From contig CP126123.1 in the NCBI GenBank assembly GCA_030123605.1, positions 1,240,001-1,304,000 on the forward strand: a stretch of 64,000 nucleotides of DNA, read 5' to 3'. The position numbers and the translations under genes are program-made. Below the pieces are notes generated by a model. The model did no database searches, was not told the DNA's origin, and was given only the letters and a program-made list of their open reading frames with translations. Positions 28,895 through 38,214 of this stretch are shown one piece after another (position 1 is the first letter of the stretch; the number at the start of each line of letters is the position of its first letter). This stretch comes from Nitrospira sp. (GTDB taxonomy: Bacteria; Nitrospirota; Nitrospiria; Nitrospirales; Nitrospiraceae).

Positions 28895-30172
28895 CTAACA
28901 GCCCGACCACGACTCGCTGACTTGTCCTGCCGGAACGATCCGCCGTCCCGTCAATTGCACCGTCGGAGCCCCTGCTCCGGTCTCCACACCCACGTCCTCC
29001 AGCACCACCGGTGCCGCCAACAAAGCCCCAGGCTGCCCAGGGGTAACATCCCGAGGAGCCTGGACGAAACTGCTGAACTCGCTACCCTTCCGTGACGCGC
29101 AACGACTGGTCAATAACGGAAGCGGTGCGGCCGGAGCCTGCTGTGGAAGCACCATGACCGCTCGATTCAGGAAGGCAGAGAGACCGACGGGGTTCAAAGC
29201 GGCATTCGTCCCTACATTCGCGCCCGGAAGCGGCGGAAGTGGACTCAAATTCGTCCCCACCACCTGAACCTGGGTCACCCGCTGAGTCTGAGGATTCGTC
29301 GTCGTGATCACCTGATTACCGGGGAGCACCGAAATATTCGGAAGCAGGTCCACCGAGGCGGGGATGACTCCCCCACCCCCCGCGGCGAGCAGCGTGCCTG
29401 GCTGCGCCTGGATCAGTCCGTTGCCCGAGGCGCCGGAAAAAGGATTTTGCACCGTCGGCTGCACGCTCATTTCCCCCCCGGAACTCGTACTACCCACAAT
29501 GATCCGTTGCGCGGTAATTTTCGATCCGTTGATCTGAATCGGCCCGCCCATCAAGCCGATCACCGCGCCGGTCTGGAGCAACGTAGAGGAGGATGACAAG
29601 ATAATGGAACCGTACGGACCGTTCCCGAGGAAACCGAATGCGACAGGGTTGCCGACCGATAGACTCGCGTCAAGGGCCAATAGCGCCGTATTGGCCGTAA
29701 ACACAGAATCACTGAGGCGCAGTTGCTGAGCCGTGCTGAAATAGGCGGACCCCGACACATTCAAATGGGCGGAAGGGCCGAAGACGATACCGGAAGGATT
29801 GAGAAAAAACAGGTTTGCGTTGAGCGCCTGGATGGTGCCGTTGATATTGGACGGCGATCCCCCGATCACGCGACTGATGATGTTGGCCACACCGGGATTG
29901 ATGAAGGCCGCTACATCGCCCGATCCCACTGAAAATTGATTGAAGCTGTGGAACAGATTGGGACCGTTTCCTGGCCTGGTCCCCCCGGTAATGTTGGTGG
30001 TATTCCCGGAAGCCGTAACCGTTGTGCCGAGACCTCCCGTCCCTATCGGGCCCGGGGTGGCCTGAATGTTCGTCGTTTGCGCATGGAGCGGGACGGCAGG
30101 AGTCGCCAGGGCGAACAACATCGACAGGGGCATCGCGATCCCGGTGAAGAGTCGCACAGTCTGAAACGTCAT
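28895..30172 (-). CDS. Two-partner secretion exoprotein TpsA (filamentous haemagglutinin N-terminal domain)
   Basis: A 425-residue secreted protein. The signal sequence ends near HAQTTNI, and the TPS domain follows (about 35-250) with the conserved FHSFNQFSVGSGDVAAF, NINGTIQALNANLFFLNPSG and HLNVSGSAYFSTAQQL. TPS domains are recognised by TpsB POTRA domains. It is short for a TpsA; after the TPS domain there is little left, ending in the two cysteines SRCASRKGSEFSSF and, as last residue, SWSGC. The C-x(n)-SSF motif is typical of cyanobacterial TpsA. AAGGAGG is six bases before the ATG. The gene follows tpsB by 141 bases and is followed after 18 bases by the CHAT gene. Confidence 0.88.
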   Translation of the reverse strand: MTFQTVRLFTGIAMPLSMLFALATPAVPLHAQTTNIQATPGPIGTGGLGTTVTASGNTTNITGGTRPGNGPNLFHSFNQFSVGSGDVAAFINPGVANIISRVIGGSPSNINGTIQALNANLFFLNPSGIVFGPSAHLNVSGSAYFSTAQQLRLSDSVFTANTALLALDASLSVGNPVAFGFLGNGPYGSIILSSSSTLLQTGAVIGLMGGPIQINGSKITAQRIIVGSTSSGGEMSVQPTVQNPFSGASGNGLIQAQPGTLLAAGGGGVIPASVDLLPNISVLPGNQVITTTNPQTQRVTQVQVVGTNLSPLPPLPGANVGTNAALNPVGLSAFLNRAVMVLPQQAPAAPLPLLTSRCASRKGSEFSSFVQAPRDVTPGQPGALLAAPVVLEDVGVETGAGAPTVQLTGRRIVPAGQVSESWSGC

Positions 30173-30313
30173 CGTGGTCCTCCTTGGCCGGATCCAGCAA
30201 GCGGTCAGCTCTCTTACTCCAATTCGGCGGACAAGTTCAAGGCACAGCGGACTACGTAAGGTGTTGCATCGAATCAACAGGGACAAGGCCGGCTCCATCC
30301 CTTTATCGAAAGG

Positions 30314-32122
30314 CTAGAACGCCTCCACCACCAGTTGCAGATGAACCCCGTGGTCCTGAAGGTTGTCGCGACCGGTATCGAACCGCTTCAACTGTTTTCC
30401 ATAATAAATTTCGAAATGGCTTCCCCGCCAAAAATTCCAGATCGCGCCGATGCCGACACTGGCCAGGGTCTTGGGAGGCGTGCCGGGCGTATTGACCGTG
30501 GTCTGCCACCCATGGCCGAGATCGAAAAACGGCGCCAGGAAGACTGTGTCCACCCCGGCCTTCGTCTGGTACACGGGAACTCGCACCTCGACCGATCCCA
30601 TGGCGGCATTGTCGCGAATGAGCGTGAACTCCCGATACCCGCGCACGCTGTAGCGTCCGCCGACCGCGATCTGTTCGAGCGGGAACAGATGGTCGTTCGA
30701 CAGTTGCACGATCCCGCGGCTGACCAACTGCGAACGCAGCACCGGAAGCTGCCTGATCCACTGGGCCTCGCCCAACCAGGAAAAGAAGCGGGCATCCGGA
30801 AGATTGGGGTCGCCGTTGGCGGTCGCCCCCAGGGCCCCGATACCCACGGAGAACCGCGAGAGGGCGGAGAACACCTGCTCGGCCGAGCGCCGCGCATACT
30901 CCTGCCCGAAGCGGAGCGAGGTCACCCGGAACTTCCCGCCCGGCGATCCTACGAGCAATTCGGTCGGGGTGCCCAACAGGAAACTCTCGTTGCGGGCATG
31001 TTCTCCGGTCAGCGAAAGGGCAAACTCCTGCTCGACGGTTCGATAGACCGGATGCCGGACGGAGATCCCGTAAATCTGAGCCTTGTTCTTGATGTCCAAT
31101 GATTCGAACGGATCTTCCTTGACGGCAAAATCAAACCGGCGGTACTGCACAGCCACCGTCGTATCGCGCGATGTGACCGGGACTTCATATTTGAAATTGA
31201 GCATGGGGTTCACACCGGCCGACCGCCCGTACTGCACGCTCAACGTATCGCCGAAGCCCAAGAGATTTCGATGGGCCAGCGTCACGAATCCTTGCTCGGC
31301 GCCGACGACGGGAGATTGGTAGTTGTTGAACTCCAGCCAGGCCTTGAACGGATTGGCTTCCGTCACCTTCACGTTGAGCGTATTGTCTCCGATGGCCGAC
31401 CCGGGAAGGAGTTCGGCGTTGACTCGTTCGATACGGGGATTGGCTTGAATCAGACGCAACCGGTCCTGCAACATCCCGACGTGCAGCGGGGGCCCGGCGG
31501 CCAGGTTGATGCGACTCCGGAAATAGGAGGGGCGGAACCATTTGGTACCCTCCACATTCACCTCGGTCAACTTACCCTCGATGATCTGCATCCTCAGGAT
31601 GCCGTCGGCCACGTCTTGTTCCGGAATCACCGCCCCCGACGTCAGGTACCCATGATTGATGTAATAGTAGGTAAGCGCCAACCGTAACCCTTCGAGATCC
31701 TCCGCGGTCAATTCTCGGTTGGTATAGGGCGCCGTGACTTCAGCCATCTGCTGCGCAGTGAAGGCCGTGTTCCCCGACAACCGGATCTCCTTGACCATGA
31801 TTCGCGGTCCCGTCACCAGCCGATCGGAGGGAACGGGCGGAGGAGACGGCGGCACCTCCAGTGCGGGAGGTTGAACAGGCGGCGGCACCGCGGGCAACTC
31901 CGGCGCTTTCGGCGGAAATTGGTTGGGCTGAGCCAGGATGGGAGTACTCCAAAACAGGAACAGCGGACCTGCGGCGAGCAACAGCGCGATCACCACGACC
32001 GGCGGGCATCTCATCGTCGCCGTCAATCGAAGACCACCGGAACCACAGGGCGCGGACAATGCACACCGGGACGAACGGTCCTTTGCCGGACCATGAACGA
32101 TCTCTTTCTCTTCACAAGCCAT
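30314..32122 (-). CDS. TpsB outer-membrane transporter (ShlB/FhaC/HecB type)
   Basis: A 602-residue outer-membrane protein. The signal peptide is MRCPPVVVIALLLAAGPLFLF (residues 38-58) after a charged N-terminal extension. Pro-rich linker, POTRA domains (about 125-310), then a 16-stranded barrel. The conserved L6 loop motif is VRGY in YSVRGYREF. It ends in Phe (LQLVVEAF), as expected for Omp85-type barrels. It would secrete the TpsA made by the next gene. ATG 32122 was chosen for its AAGGAGGGG site; starting there adds about 37 residues before the signal sequence, which is unusual, so a later start at MRCPP is possible. Confidence 0.9.
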   Translation of the reverse strand: MACEEKEIVHGPAKDRSSRCALSAPCGSGGLRLTATMRCPPVVVIALLLAAGPLFLFWSTPILAQPNQFPPKAPELPAVPPPVQPPALEVPPSPPPVPSDRLVTGPRIMVKEIRLSGNTAFTAQQMAEVTAPYTNRELTAEDLEGLRLALTYYYINHGYLTSGAVIPEQDVADGILRMQIIEGKLTEVNVEGTKWFRPSYFRSRINLAAGPPLHVGMLQDRLRLIQANPRIERVNAELLPGSAIGDNTLNVKVTEANPFKAWLEFNNYQSPVVGAEQGFVTLAHRNLLGFGDTLSVQYGRSAGVNPMLNFKYEVPVTSRDTTVAVQYRRFDFAVKEDPFESLDIKNKAQIYGISVRHPVYRTVEQEFALSLTGEHARNESFLLGTPTELLVGSPGGKFRVTSLRFGQEYARRSAEQVFSALSRFSVGIGALGATANGDPNLPDARFFSWLGEAQWIRQLPVLRSQLVSRGIVQLSNDHLFPLEQIAVGGRYSVRGYREFTLIRDNAAMGSVEVRVPVYQTKAGVDTVFLAPFFDLGHGWQTTVNTPGTPPKTLASVGIGAIWNFWRGSHFEIYYGKQLKRFDTGRDNLQDHGVHLQLVVEAF

Positions 32123-32555
32123 CAAGGCCCCTCCTTCTTGATGACGAAGCACGACGGTGCGTCAAACCTGTGCCCGTAAACCGGTCGGATCGCCGTGCCC
32201 TTCTCTCAACAATGCCCATTGCACAGCCTGTTCACACCGTCCCCTCAATAAAACACGTCTCTTCCCTGTCCCTGCAGACACTCGATGCGATACGTATCTC
32301 TTTGGATAGTGTGCCCTGCGAAGGAGTTGCTTATAACATGTCTCGGAGCAAAATGCTCCTAGGCCGGTGAAGTTTTTTCGTCGGGTCGGAGTCGTGGCTC
32401 ACGCTGACACAGAATTCTTGAAGATGTGACCGGTGGAATGAATCGGAGCAGCCGCGGCCGAAACGGGCGCGCGACCCGCGTCATCGAGAAGGCGAGCACC
32501 TCCGAACGAGCGCGACGATGTTGCGATGTTGTAAAGCGGGGTTCCTGCCGTGCAG
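32123..32555. other. Intergenic region between tpsB and tnaA
   Basis: About 430 bases that should hold the promoter of the two-partner secretion operon and the 3' end of the tnaA transcript. A perfect six-base palindrome with a three-base loop, GGAGCA-AAA-TGCTCC (32345-32359), lies beside TTATAA (32331-32336) and might be an operator or a small hairpin. No open frame looks real and no clear terminator was found. Confidence 0.4.
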
Positions 32556-33959
32556 CTAACGATCCGGAGCAATGTTCCCCATCGGCGGTGCCTCTTCAAA
32601 CCGCGCCGTAAAATGCCGCAGCATTGGGGCTTCGTAGGTCATGAGCAATCCACCGATGGAGTCCCGCCGTCCGTACAAATCAACGATGGATTCTGCGACA
32701 TAGGTGATCTGCATGTTCGTATAGACGCGCCGGGGGATGGCCAATCGCACCAATTCCAACTCGGGATGAACGGGCCGTCCCGTCGCCGGATCCCGCTTCC
32801 CGAACATGACGGTCCCGATCTCGACGCCTCGGATGCCGTACTCCCTATAGAGCGCGACCGCGAGGGCCTGAGCCGGGAACCGCTCTTGCGAAAGGTGCGG
32901 CAGAAATTCTTTGGCGTTGAGGTAGACGGCGTGACCGCCGATCGGCTTGAGAATCGGGACTCGGCCTCCGTCCAACAGTTCGCCCAGATACCGTACCTGG
33001 CCGATCCGGAACCGCAAATATTCCTCATCGAGCACCTCTTCGAGCCCCCTGGCCATCGCTTCGAGATCACGGCCAGCCAAACCGCCGTAGGTGGGAAAAC
33101 CTTCGACCAGAATCAGCATGTTCGTGATGTCCTGTGTCCAACGCTCATCGTTGAGGCTGAGGAATCCGCCGATGTTCACCAGGCCGTCTTTTTTGGCCGA
33201 CATGGTGCAGCCGTCGCCATGGCTGAACAGTTCCCTGGCGATCTCCAGCACGGGCCGGTCGCCGTAACCCGCCTCTCGCTCCTTGATGAAGAAACAGTTC
33301 TCCGCGAAGCGGCAGGCATCGAAGAAGAGCGGGATGCCATGACGGTTAAGCACCTCGCGTGTCCGGCGGATATTGTCCATGGACACAGGCTGGCCGCCGC
33401 CGCTGTTGTTCGTGATCGTGATCATGACGAGGGGAATGCGATCACGGCCCAGGCGGTCGATGGTTGTTTCCAGCCGGATGAGATCCATGTTGCCCTTGAA
33501 GGGCAGGTCGCAATGCGGGTCATAGGCTTCCTTGATCACCAGATCGAGCGCCTCTGCCTTCTGGTGCTCCACGTTGGCCCTCGTCGTGTCGAAATGGATG
33601 TTGTTGAGCACGGACATACCGGGCTTGACGACCGTCGAGAACAGAAGATTCTCCGCCATCCGTCCTTGGTGGGTGGGGATCACATACCGATAGCCGAAGA
33701 TGGAACGCACCACCGCTTCGAAGTGGTAGTAATTTTTGCTGCCGGCGTAGGATTCGTCGCCCAGCATCAGGCCGGCCCATTGGTGATCGCTCATGGCGGA
33801 GGTGCCGCTGTCGGTGAGGAGATCGACGTAGACACTTTCGGCCGGAACGTGGAAGAGGTTGTACCCGGCCTCGCGGAGCAGCCGGTCGCGCTCTTCACGC
33901 GTGGTCCGGCGGATCGGTTCGACGACTTTGATCTTGAACGGCTCGGAGGGGAACTTCAC
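32556..33959 (-). CDS. tnaA: Tryptophanase (PLP-dependent)
   Basis: A 467-residue PLP enzyme of the tryptophanase/tyrosine phenol-lyase family, splitting an amino acid into its ring, pyruvate and ammonia. The PLP lysine is in MSAKKDG (Lys257). The two residues that tell the family members apart match tryptophanase: Asp124 (HFDTTR, Asp in TnaA, Thr124 in tyrosine phenol-lyase) and Ile381 (VEIGT, Ile in TnaA, Arg381 in tyrosine phenol-lyase). So the predicted reaction is Trp to indole. The start is GTG overlapping the TGA of the upstream regulator gene (GTGA); the two form an operon. Confidence 0.87.
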   Translation of the reverse strand: MKFPSEPFKIKVVEPIRRTTREERDRLLREAGYNLFHVPAESVYVDLLTDSGTSAMSDHQWAGLMLGDESYAGSKNYYHFEAVVRSIFGYRYVIPTHQGRMAENLLFSTVVKPGMSVLNNIHFDTTRANVEHQKAEALDLVIKEAYDPHCDLPFKGNMDLIRLETTIDRLGRDRIPLVMITITNNSGGGQPVSMDNIRRTREVLNRHGIPLFFDACRFAENCFFIKEREAGYGDRPVLEIARELFSHGDGCTMSAKKDGLVNIGGFLSLNDERWTQDITNMLILVEGFPTYGGLAGRDLEAMARGLEEVLDEEYLRFRIGQVRYLGELLDGGRVPILKPIGGHAVYLNAKEFLPHLSQERFPAQALAVALYREYGIRGVEIGTVMFGKRDPATGRPVHPELELVRLAIPRRVYTNMQITYVAESIVDLYGRRDSIGGLLMTYEAPMLRHFTARFEEAPPMGNIAPDR

Positions 33960-34936
33960 GGTTGGCCTCTCAAAAATCGCGCGAGGTGCGCGCGAAACGG
34001 TGCTGCCCCTTCGTAATCGAACACGTACCGCGTCATGTCGAAGAGGGACGCGGGGTTCAGATCGCGAAGGAGTTCCGGCTTCCAGGTGATTTCCAGCTGG
34101 TTGATCATCGTGATCAGCGTCGGTTTTCCCACCATACCCAACGGAACTTGCCCGTACGATTGCGAAAAGATGAGGATCTCTTCGTCGAACATCGCTGCAT
34201 TGATGTCACGGGGCGCGCCCTGCCTGTGATAATCCTCCTGGAACCGCCGGAAGGCCGTGGACCGTTCCAATTCCTCCCGAAACGAAAAACAGATCTTGAT
34301 ACCGGCTCGACGCTGATCGTCCATGACCTCGACGGCGTCGGTCACCAACGAGTCCTGCCGCATCTGTTCTTCCGACAGTACGAGCAACCGGCGGACGGTC
34401 ACGCCCCGCTTCGCCGCCTCCTGGTTGGCCAACAGATAACTCGGATAGAGGGCCTCTCCCTTCTTCCAAATGTTCCATCGTTCCATGACGGCATCGATCG
34501 AGCGCTCCGCCGTTTCAACGAGCCTCACCGCCTCCGCACTGGCGGCCGCACCCTGGTAGATCAGCGTCTGAGATTCCAGTTGGCGCAGCTCACGCCCGAT
34601 CGCCGCCACCTTTTTCGGTAGATATTTCGGACTCTTGGGCACGTGCAACATGACGTCCACGGCGGTGCGCGCGAGGGTCCAATATTCCTTGGCGGCGGCC
34701 GGAGCCTTGTCCTTCTGGGCGACCAGCAACAGCTCCACCGGATTCTTGTCCAACAGTTTGGCCATCTTGATGCACAGTTCCGGCTTGGGAATCTTGAGGC
34801 CGCGACGCATCAGGTTGGCTTCCGGTTGGGCGATCCCCAGTTTCTCCGCCAACGCATAATCGCTGCTCAAGCCGTACCGGTCTTTTATCGCGTCAAAGTA
34901 GCCGGCGATCTCCATCATCTCGACCCCATCGAACAT
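33956..34936 (-). CDS. HTH regulator with a C-terminal domain of unknown type, next to tnaA
   Basis: A 326-residue protein. Residues about 15-75 form an XRE-type helix-turn-helix (YALAEKLGIAQPEANLMRRGLKIPKPELCIKMAKLLDKNPVELL). The C-terminal 220 residues (RSIDAVMERWNIWKKGEALYPSYLL... SFREELERSTAFRRF... EEILIFSQSYGQVPLGMVGKP) do not match a family I can name; they may form a ligand-binding or PLD-like sensor. Its stop overlaps the tnaA GTG, so it probably regulates tnaA in response to tryptophan or indole (inference). Start uncertain: ATG 34936 or 34918. Confidence 0.7.
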   Translation of the reverse strand: MFDGVEMMEIAGYFDAIKDRYGLSSDYALAEKLGIAQPEANLMRRGLKIPKPELCIKMAKLLDKNPVELLLVAQKDKAPAAAKEYWTLARTAVDVMLHVPKSPKYLPKKVAAIGRELRQLESQTLIYQGAAASAEAVRLVETAERSIDAVMERWNIWKKGEALYPSYLLANQEAAKRGVTVRRLLVLSEEQMRQDSLVTDAVEVMDDQRRAGIKICFSFREELERSTAFRRFQEDYHRQGAPRDINAAMFDEEILIFSQSYGQVPLGMVGKPTLITMINQLEITWKPELLRDLNPASLFDMTRYVFDYEGAAPFRAHLARFLRGQP

Positions 34937-35007
34937 CGGTCATCACATGAAGGGATGGCTCGCATGACGATGACCACATCTTCTTCGTGCCACCTTCCGG
35001 CGGCCAA

Positions 35008-36936
35008 TCATTTTTGTGAGGAGGACGCGCACAGGAGACTCCCCTTTTCGGCCGATAGGGCATCCTCGATCGAGCGGCAGCGGATGATGCCTTCTTCCAG
35101 CCACTCGGCCTGTCCCGAAAGGATGGCCTTTGCCATGCGGTACACTTCGGCGTCATCGTCCCACAGGGTCGTCCGCATGGAGAGCAGCGGGGCGGGGTCG
35201 AATTCCGCTCCGATTCTCGAACAGAAATAGGCGGCAAGGTCCAGGGAATGGTCTTTGTCCCGAATGTCCTGCTGCGACCGATACCACAACAACGCTTCGA
35301 CGGCAAACAGATTCATGCCGGCCTTTACCAGGCGGGTCAGCAGCAGTTGCTTCCGCGCGAGGCCCCGCCGATGACGGGCCGTCGCCCATAGGGTCTTTTG
35401 CGCCAACTCTCGACTCTTCCGCGCCACAAACCGCTCCCATACCGCGTCCGACGAGCCCTGCGTCGCACCGTCCCTCTCATAGTCGGAGAGGGCGTTGAAC
35501 GATCGAGCCGCAGTCTTCACGAAAAAGGGCGTGGCCCGCAACATCTCCGTGATCTGAAACTCCAGAAAGGCGGTGCCCTTCGTAAAATACTCCGCCAGGC
35601 CCTCCCTTCCGATCCACAGGGTCAAGATGCCGTTACTCCCTTCCCAGATGACGTTGATGAGTGCATCGCGGATCATCCGTTCGACCGGCACCGGCAACTC
35701 TCCATGGAGGCGCAGTGAATCCGATGTCTCAAACGCGCGGCCGCCGTAGATGCGGAACAGATCCAGCAGCGATTCGAGTAACCATTCCGTGGCGAGAACC
35801 TTTGTCGCCGCCGACTCCAGCCTGACATCTTGTTTGGCATCGGCCCAGATCCCGGTGATCTTCACCAGGGCCTCCAACGCGAACACGCGCGACGCCATGA
35901 GCACGATCTTCGATCCGATATCGGTATGTTCGCCGATCGGACGATCATACTGAACTCGCCGCTGCGCGCGTAACCGGGCGAGCCGGAGGCATTGTTTGAG
36001 GTTCCCCAGACAGGCGGCGGGAAGCGTGAGCCGTCCCACGGTGAGGCTCTCGAGCGCGCGCCGCAGGCCTTCGCCTTCTTCTCCGAGTCGGTTCGCCGCC
36101 GGCACAAAGACCTCGCGCAGATGTACCTCACCGTTATAAATGCCTCGAACACCCATAAAGCTGAGGCGAGTGCAGCTGCATCCCTGCGAATGCGTTTCGA
36201 CCACGAACGCTCCGAACCGCCGTTCCTCCTTGGGGCGCTGTACCTCATGGGGTTCGTTCACGATTTGTGCGACGACGACCAGCAATGACGCCAAGAATTC
36301 ATCGTCTCCACGGGGAGCGTTCGTCGTGTACAACTTATCACCGGTGAGACGATAGCCCGCGAGGGTACCCGCTTCCCTGACCGGAACCGCATAGGTTTTG
36401 AGATCCCAGATATCGCACCCGGCCCCCTGCTCCGTCAGCGCAAAGCCGGAAATGTCCCCCTTGGCCAAACGGGGCAGCAATCGTCGTTGTTGCTCGTCAT
36501 TTCCGATCAGCTTCAGCGGTTCCGCCGCGCCGATCGAATTGTGCGCCGAAAGCAGGACGGTGGTCGCCGCGTCGTGACTTCCCAGGAGGGTCGCAACCGC
36601 ATGGTAGTCCGACTGTGAGAAACCGAGGCCGCCGAAACGGTTCGGAATTTTGATGCCGAAGGCCCCGATCCCTTTAAGGGCCGCAAACACCTCGTCGTCG
36701 ATGACTCCTTCTTTGTCGATGACTTCCGGATCCACCTTCTCGATCAGCAGGAGGCGGAGCCGATCCAAAAACCCCTTCGCCGCCTCGCTCATGGCTGGAA
36801 TCGAGTAGGACGTAAACAGTCGCCTCCGAACGACCCCTTCGAAAAGACCCGCGATAAACCCGGAATAGGCCTTCTTGTCGCGCGCCGCTTCCGCCGCCGC
36901 GAGGGATCCCGTAAACATCTTCTCCCTGATCGCCAT
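35008..36936 (-). CDS. Acyl-CoA dehydrogenase, FadE/VLCAD-like
   Basis: A 642-residue flavoprotein, longer than the usual 380-residue family size; the extra C-terminal region (about 430-642) is as in very-long-chain or FadE-type enzymes. The FAD-binding and catalytic domain shows GFALTEQGAGCDIWDL and GDKLYTTNAP, and the catalytic base is Glu in RDALINVIWEGSNGILTLW. It oxidises acyl-CoA to enoyl-CoA. The neighbours (crotonase, hydroxyacyl-CoA dehydrogenase, thiolase, acyl-CoA ligase) complete a beta-oxidation set. The gene is 21 bases before the patatin gene on the same strand. Chain-length preference not readable. Confidence 0.85.
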   Translation of the reverse strand: MAIREKMFTGSLAAAEAARDKKAYSGFIAGLFEGVVRRRLFTSYSIPAMSEAAKGFLDRLRLLLIEKVDPEVIDKEGVIDDEVFAALKGIGAFGIKIPNRFGGLGFSQSDYHAVATLLGSHDAATTVLLSAHNSIGAAEPLKLIGNDEQQRRLLPRLAKGDISGFALTEQGAGCDIWDLKTYAVPVREAGTLAGYRLTGDKLYTTNAPRGDDEFLASLLVVVAQIVNEPHEVQRPKEERRFGAFVVETHSQGCSCTRLSFMGVRGIYNGEVHLREVFVPAANRLGEEGEGLRRALESLTVGRLTLPAACLGNLKQCLRLARLRAQRRVQYDRPIGEHTDIGSKIVLMASRVFALEALVKITGIWADAKQDVRLESAATKVLATEWLLESLLDLFRIYGGRAFETSDSLRLHGELPVPVERMIRDALINVIWEGSNGILTLWIGREGLAEYFTKGTAFLEFQITEMLRATPFFVKTAARSFNALSDYERDGATQGSSDAVWERFVARKSRELAQKTLWATARHRRGLARKQLLLTRLVKAGMNLFAVEALLWYRSQQDIRDKDHSLDLAAYFCSRIGAEFDPAPLLSMRTTLWDDDAEVYRMAKAILSGQAEWLEEGIIRCRSIEDALSAEKGSLLCASSSQK

Positions 36937-36957
36937 GGTTGCCTTCTGCCGCCGTTG

Positions 36958-38178
36958 CTACTTCGCCTTGCGCCAGGCTGCGCCGACGCCTCCGACAGGC
37001 GTCGGCTTGCCCCTGACCTGACGCGCCTGCGGGACGGACACCGACGGAACGTGATTGAGCTGTGCAAGGCGTCGCTCCGCACGGTCCTCGAACCGGGTGC
37101 GTGAAACGGCCATGCCGTGACGGGCGAACTGCGCGGACAGGTCGTCGAACCGGTCCCTTGCCAAGGTCGTCACCGAAACATAGCCGGCTCGGAGGAGATG
37201 AATGCGGTCTCGATAACTCAGAAAACTCCGTTCGAACAGGAGGGCATCCTCCTCCACCGGCGAAATGACCAGGACCTCTTTGTCGGGATAATCATGTTGA
37301 AAGAGTTCCAAGGCTTGGGAAAACCGCGCTTCGAAGTTGATCCTCGACGCCTGTTCGCCGATGGATAGGAACCCCCGATCCCGCAACCGCTTGCCGCGCT
37401 TGGCCGCAGCCGAGGGCCCCTGCGACGTTCCATTGTGCGGGGCGCGCGTCATGGGGTTGATCATGATCATGAAATCCACTCCTTTTTGGACGGCGACATC
37501 GAAGAAGGCCATGCGGCCGATCCCGGCATCGATATAGTCGCGGCCCTGGATTCGAACCGGACAGAAGTAAATGGGAACTGCGGAGGAGGCCGTGACCGCG
37601 CGTGAGATCGGGACATCCCGCCGGCCCTCGTCGCCGAACATGACGCTGTCTCCCGTCTCCAGGTCGATCGCCGGGATGTAGAGTTCCTTCGAGAGGCCGG
37701 CAAAGCTGTCGCTCAGCCCCCTGGTCTTGAAGATCAAGGCCAGATAGCGGGCGAACGGCTCCAAGGTGTAGATACCGCTCGGCAGCGCATCCTGGGCCTT
37801 ATCGAGCAGATCGATAAGCGTCATCTCGCCATAGTGACGCAGGTAGAGTTTCACCAGCGGAACCAGCTGCCTGGCCGCGCGCCAGAGCGTCTTGAGCCCC
37901 TCCCCGATGGCAGGAGAGAAGACGTTGCGGTGGTCGAAGTAGTAGGGCCTGGTGCCGGACAGGTTCGTTTCAAGGATCTCCTGCGGTTTCACGCCGTTGG
38001 CCACCAGGGATGCCGCCGCCGCTCCCGCACTCACACCCACATACAGGTCCAGGTCATTCATCGTTACCCCGTCCTCGAACAGGTCGTCCAAGGCGGTCAA
38101 GGCGCCGATCTCGAAAAGATAACCCGTAAATCCTCCTCCTCCCAACGCCAAGGCCCGCTTGCCGACATGCTGCGCCAT
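36958..38178 (-). CDS. Patatin-like phospholipase
   Basis: A 406-residue acyl hydrolase. The oxyanion motif is ALGGGGFTGYLFE, the nucleophile Ser is in VGVSAGAAAASL (GxSxG), and the Asp of the dyad is in YIDAGIGRMAF. It would free fatty acids from lipids for the beta-oxidation genes alongside. ATG 38178 was preferred because GAGGGG precedes it; an upstream in-frame start is weaker. It is 36 bases after the crotonase gene and 21 bases before the acyl-CoA dehydrogenase gene, within one operon. Confidence 0.85.
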   Translation of the reverse strand: MAQHVGKRALALGGGGFTGYLFEIGALTALDDLFEDGVTMNDLDLYVGVSAGAAAASLVANGVKPQEILETNLSGTRPYYFDHRNVFSPAIGEGLKTLWRAARQLVPLVKLYLRHYGEMTLIDLLDKAQDALPSGIYTLEPFARYLALIFKTRGLSDSFAGLSKELYIPAIDLETGDSVMFGDEGRRDVPISRAVTASSAVPIYFCPVRIQGRDYIDAGIGRMAFFDVAVQKGVDFMIMINPMTRAPHNGTSQGPSAAAKRGKRLRDRGFLSIGEQASRINFEARFSQALELFQHDYPDKEVLVISPVEEDALLFERSFLSYRDRIHLLRAGYVSVTTLARDRFDDLSAQFARHGMAVSRTRFEDRAERRLAQLNHVPSVSVPQARQVRGKPTPVGGVGAAWRKAK

Positions 38179-38214
38179 CTTGCCCCTCGCCGGCTGCACC
38201 GCCTCATCGGCCTC

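Noticed and set aside
32556-33959. Assignment as tyrosine phenol-lyase
   Set aside because: The Thr124 and Arg381 that recognise the phenol in that enzyme are Asp and Ile here, as in tryptophanase.
32550-34016. Long antisense open frame (about 488 codons) opposite tnaA
   Set aside because: It has no start signal, unnatural His/Asp/Gln-rich composition and lies opposite a clear enzyme. GC-rich codon bias often produces such mirror frames.
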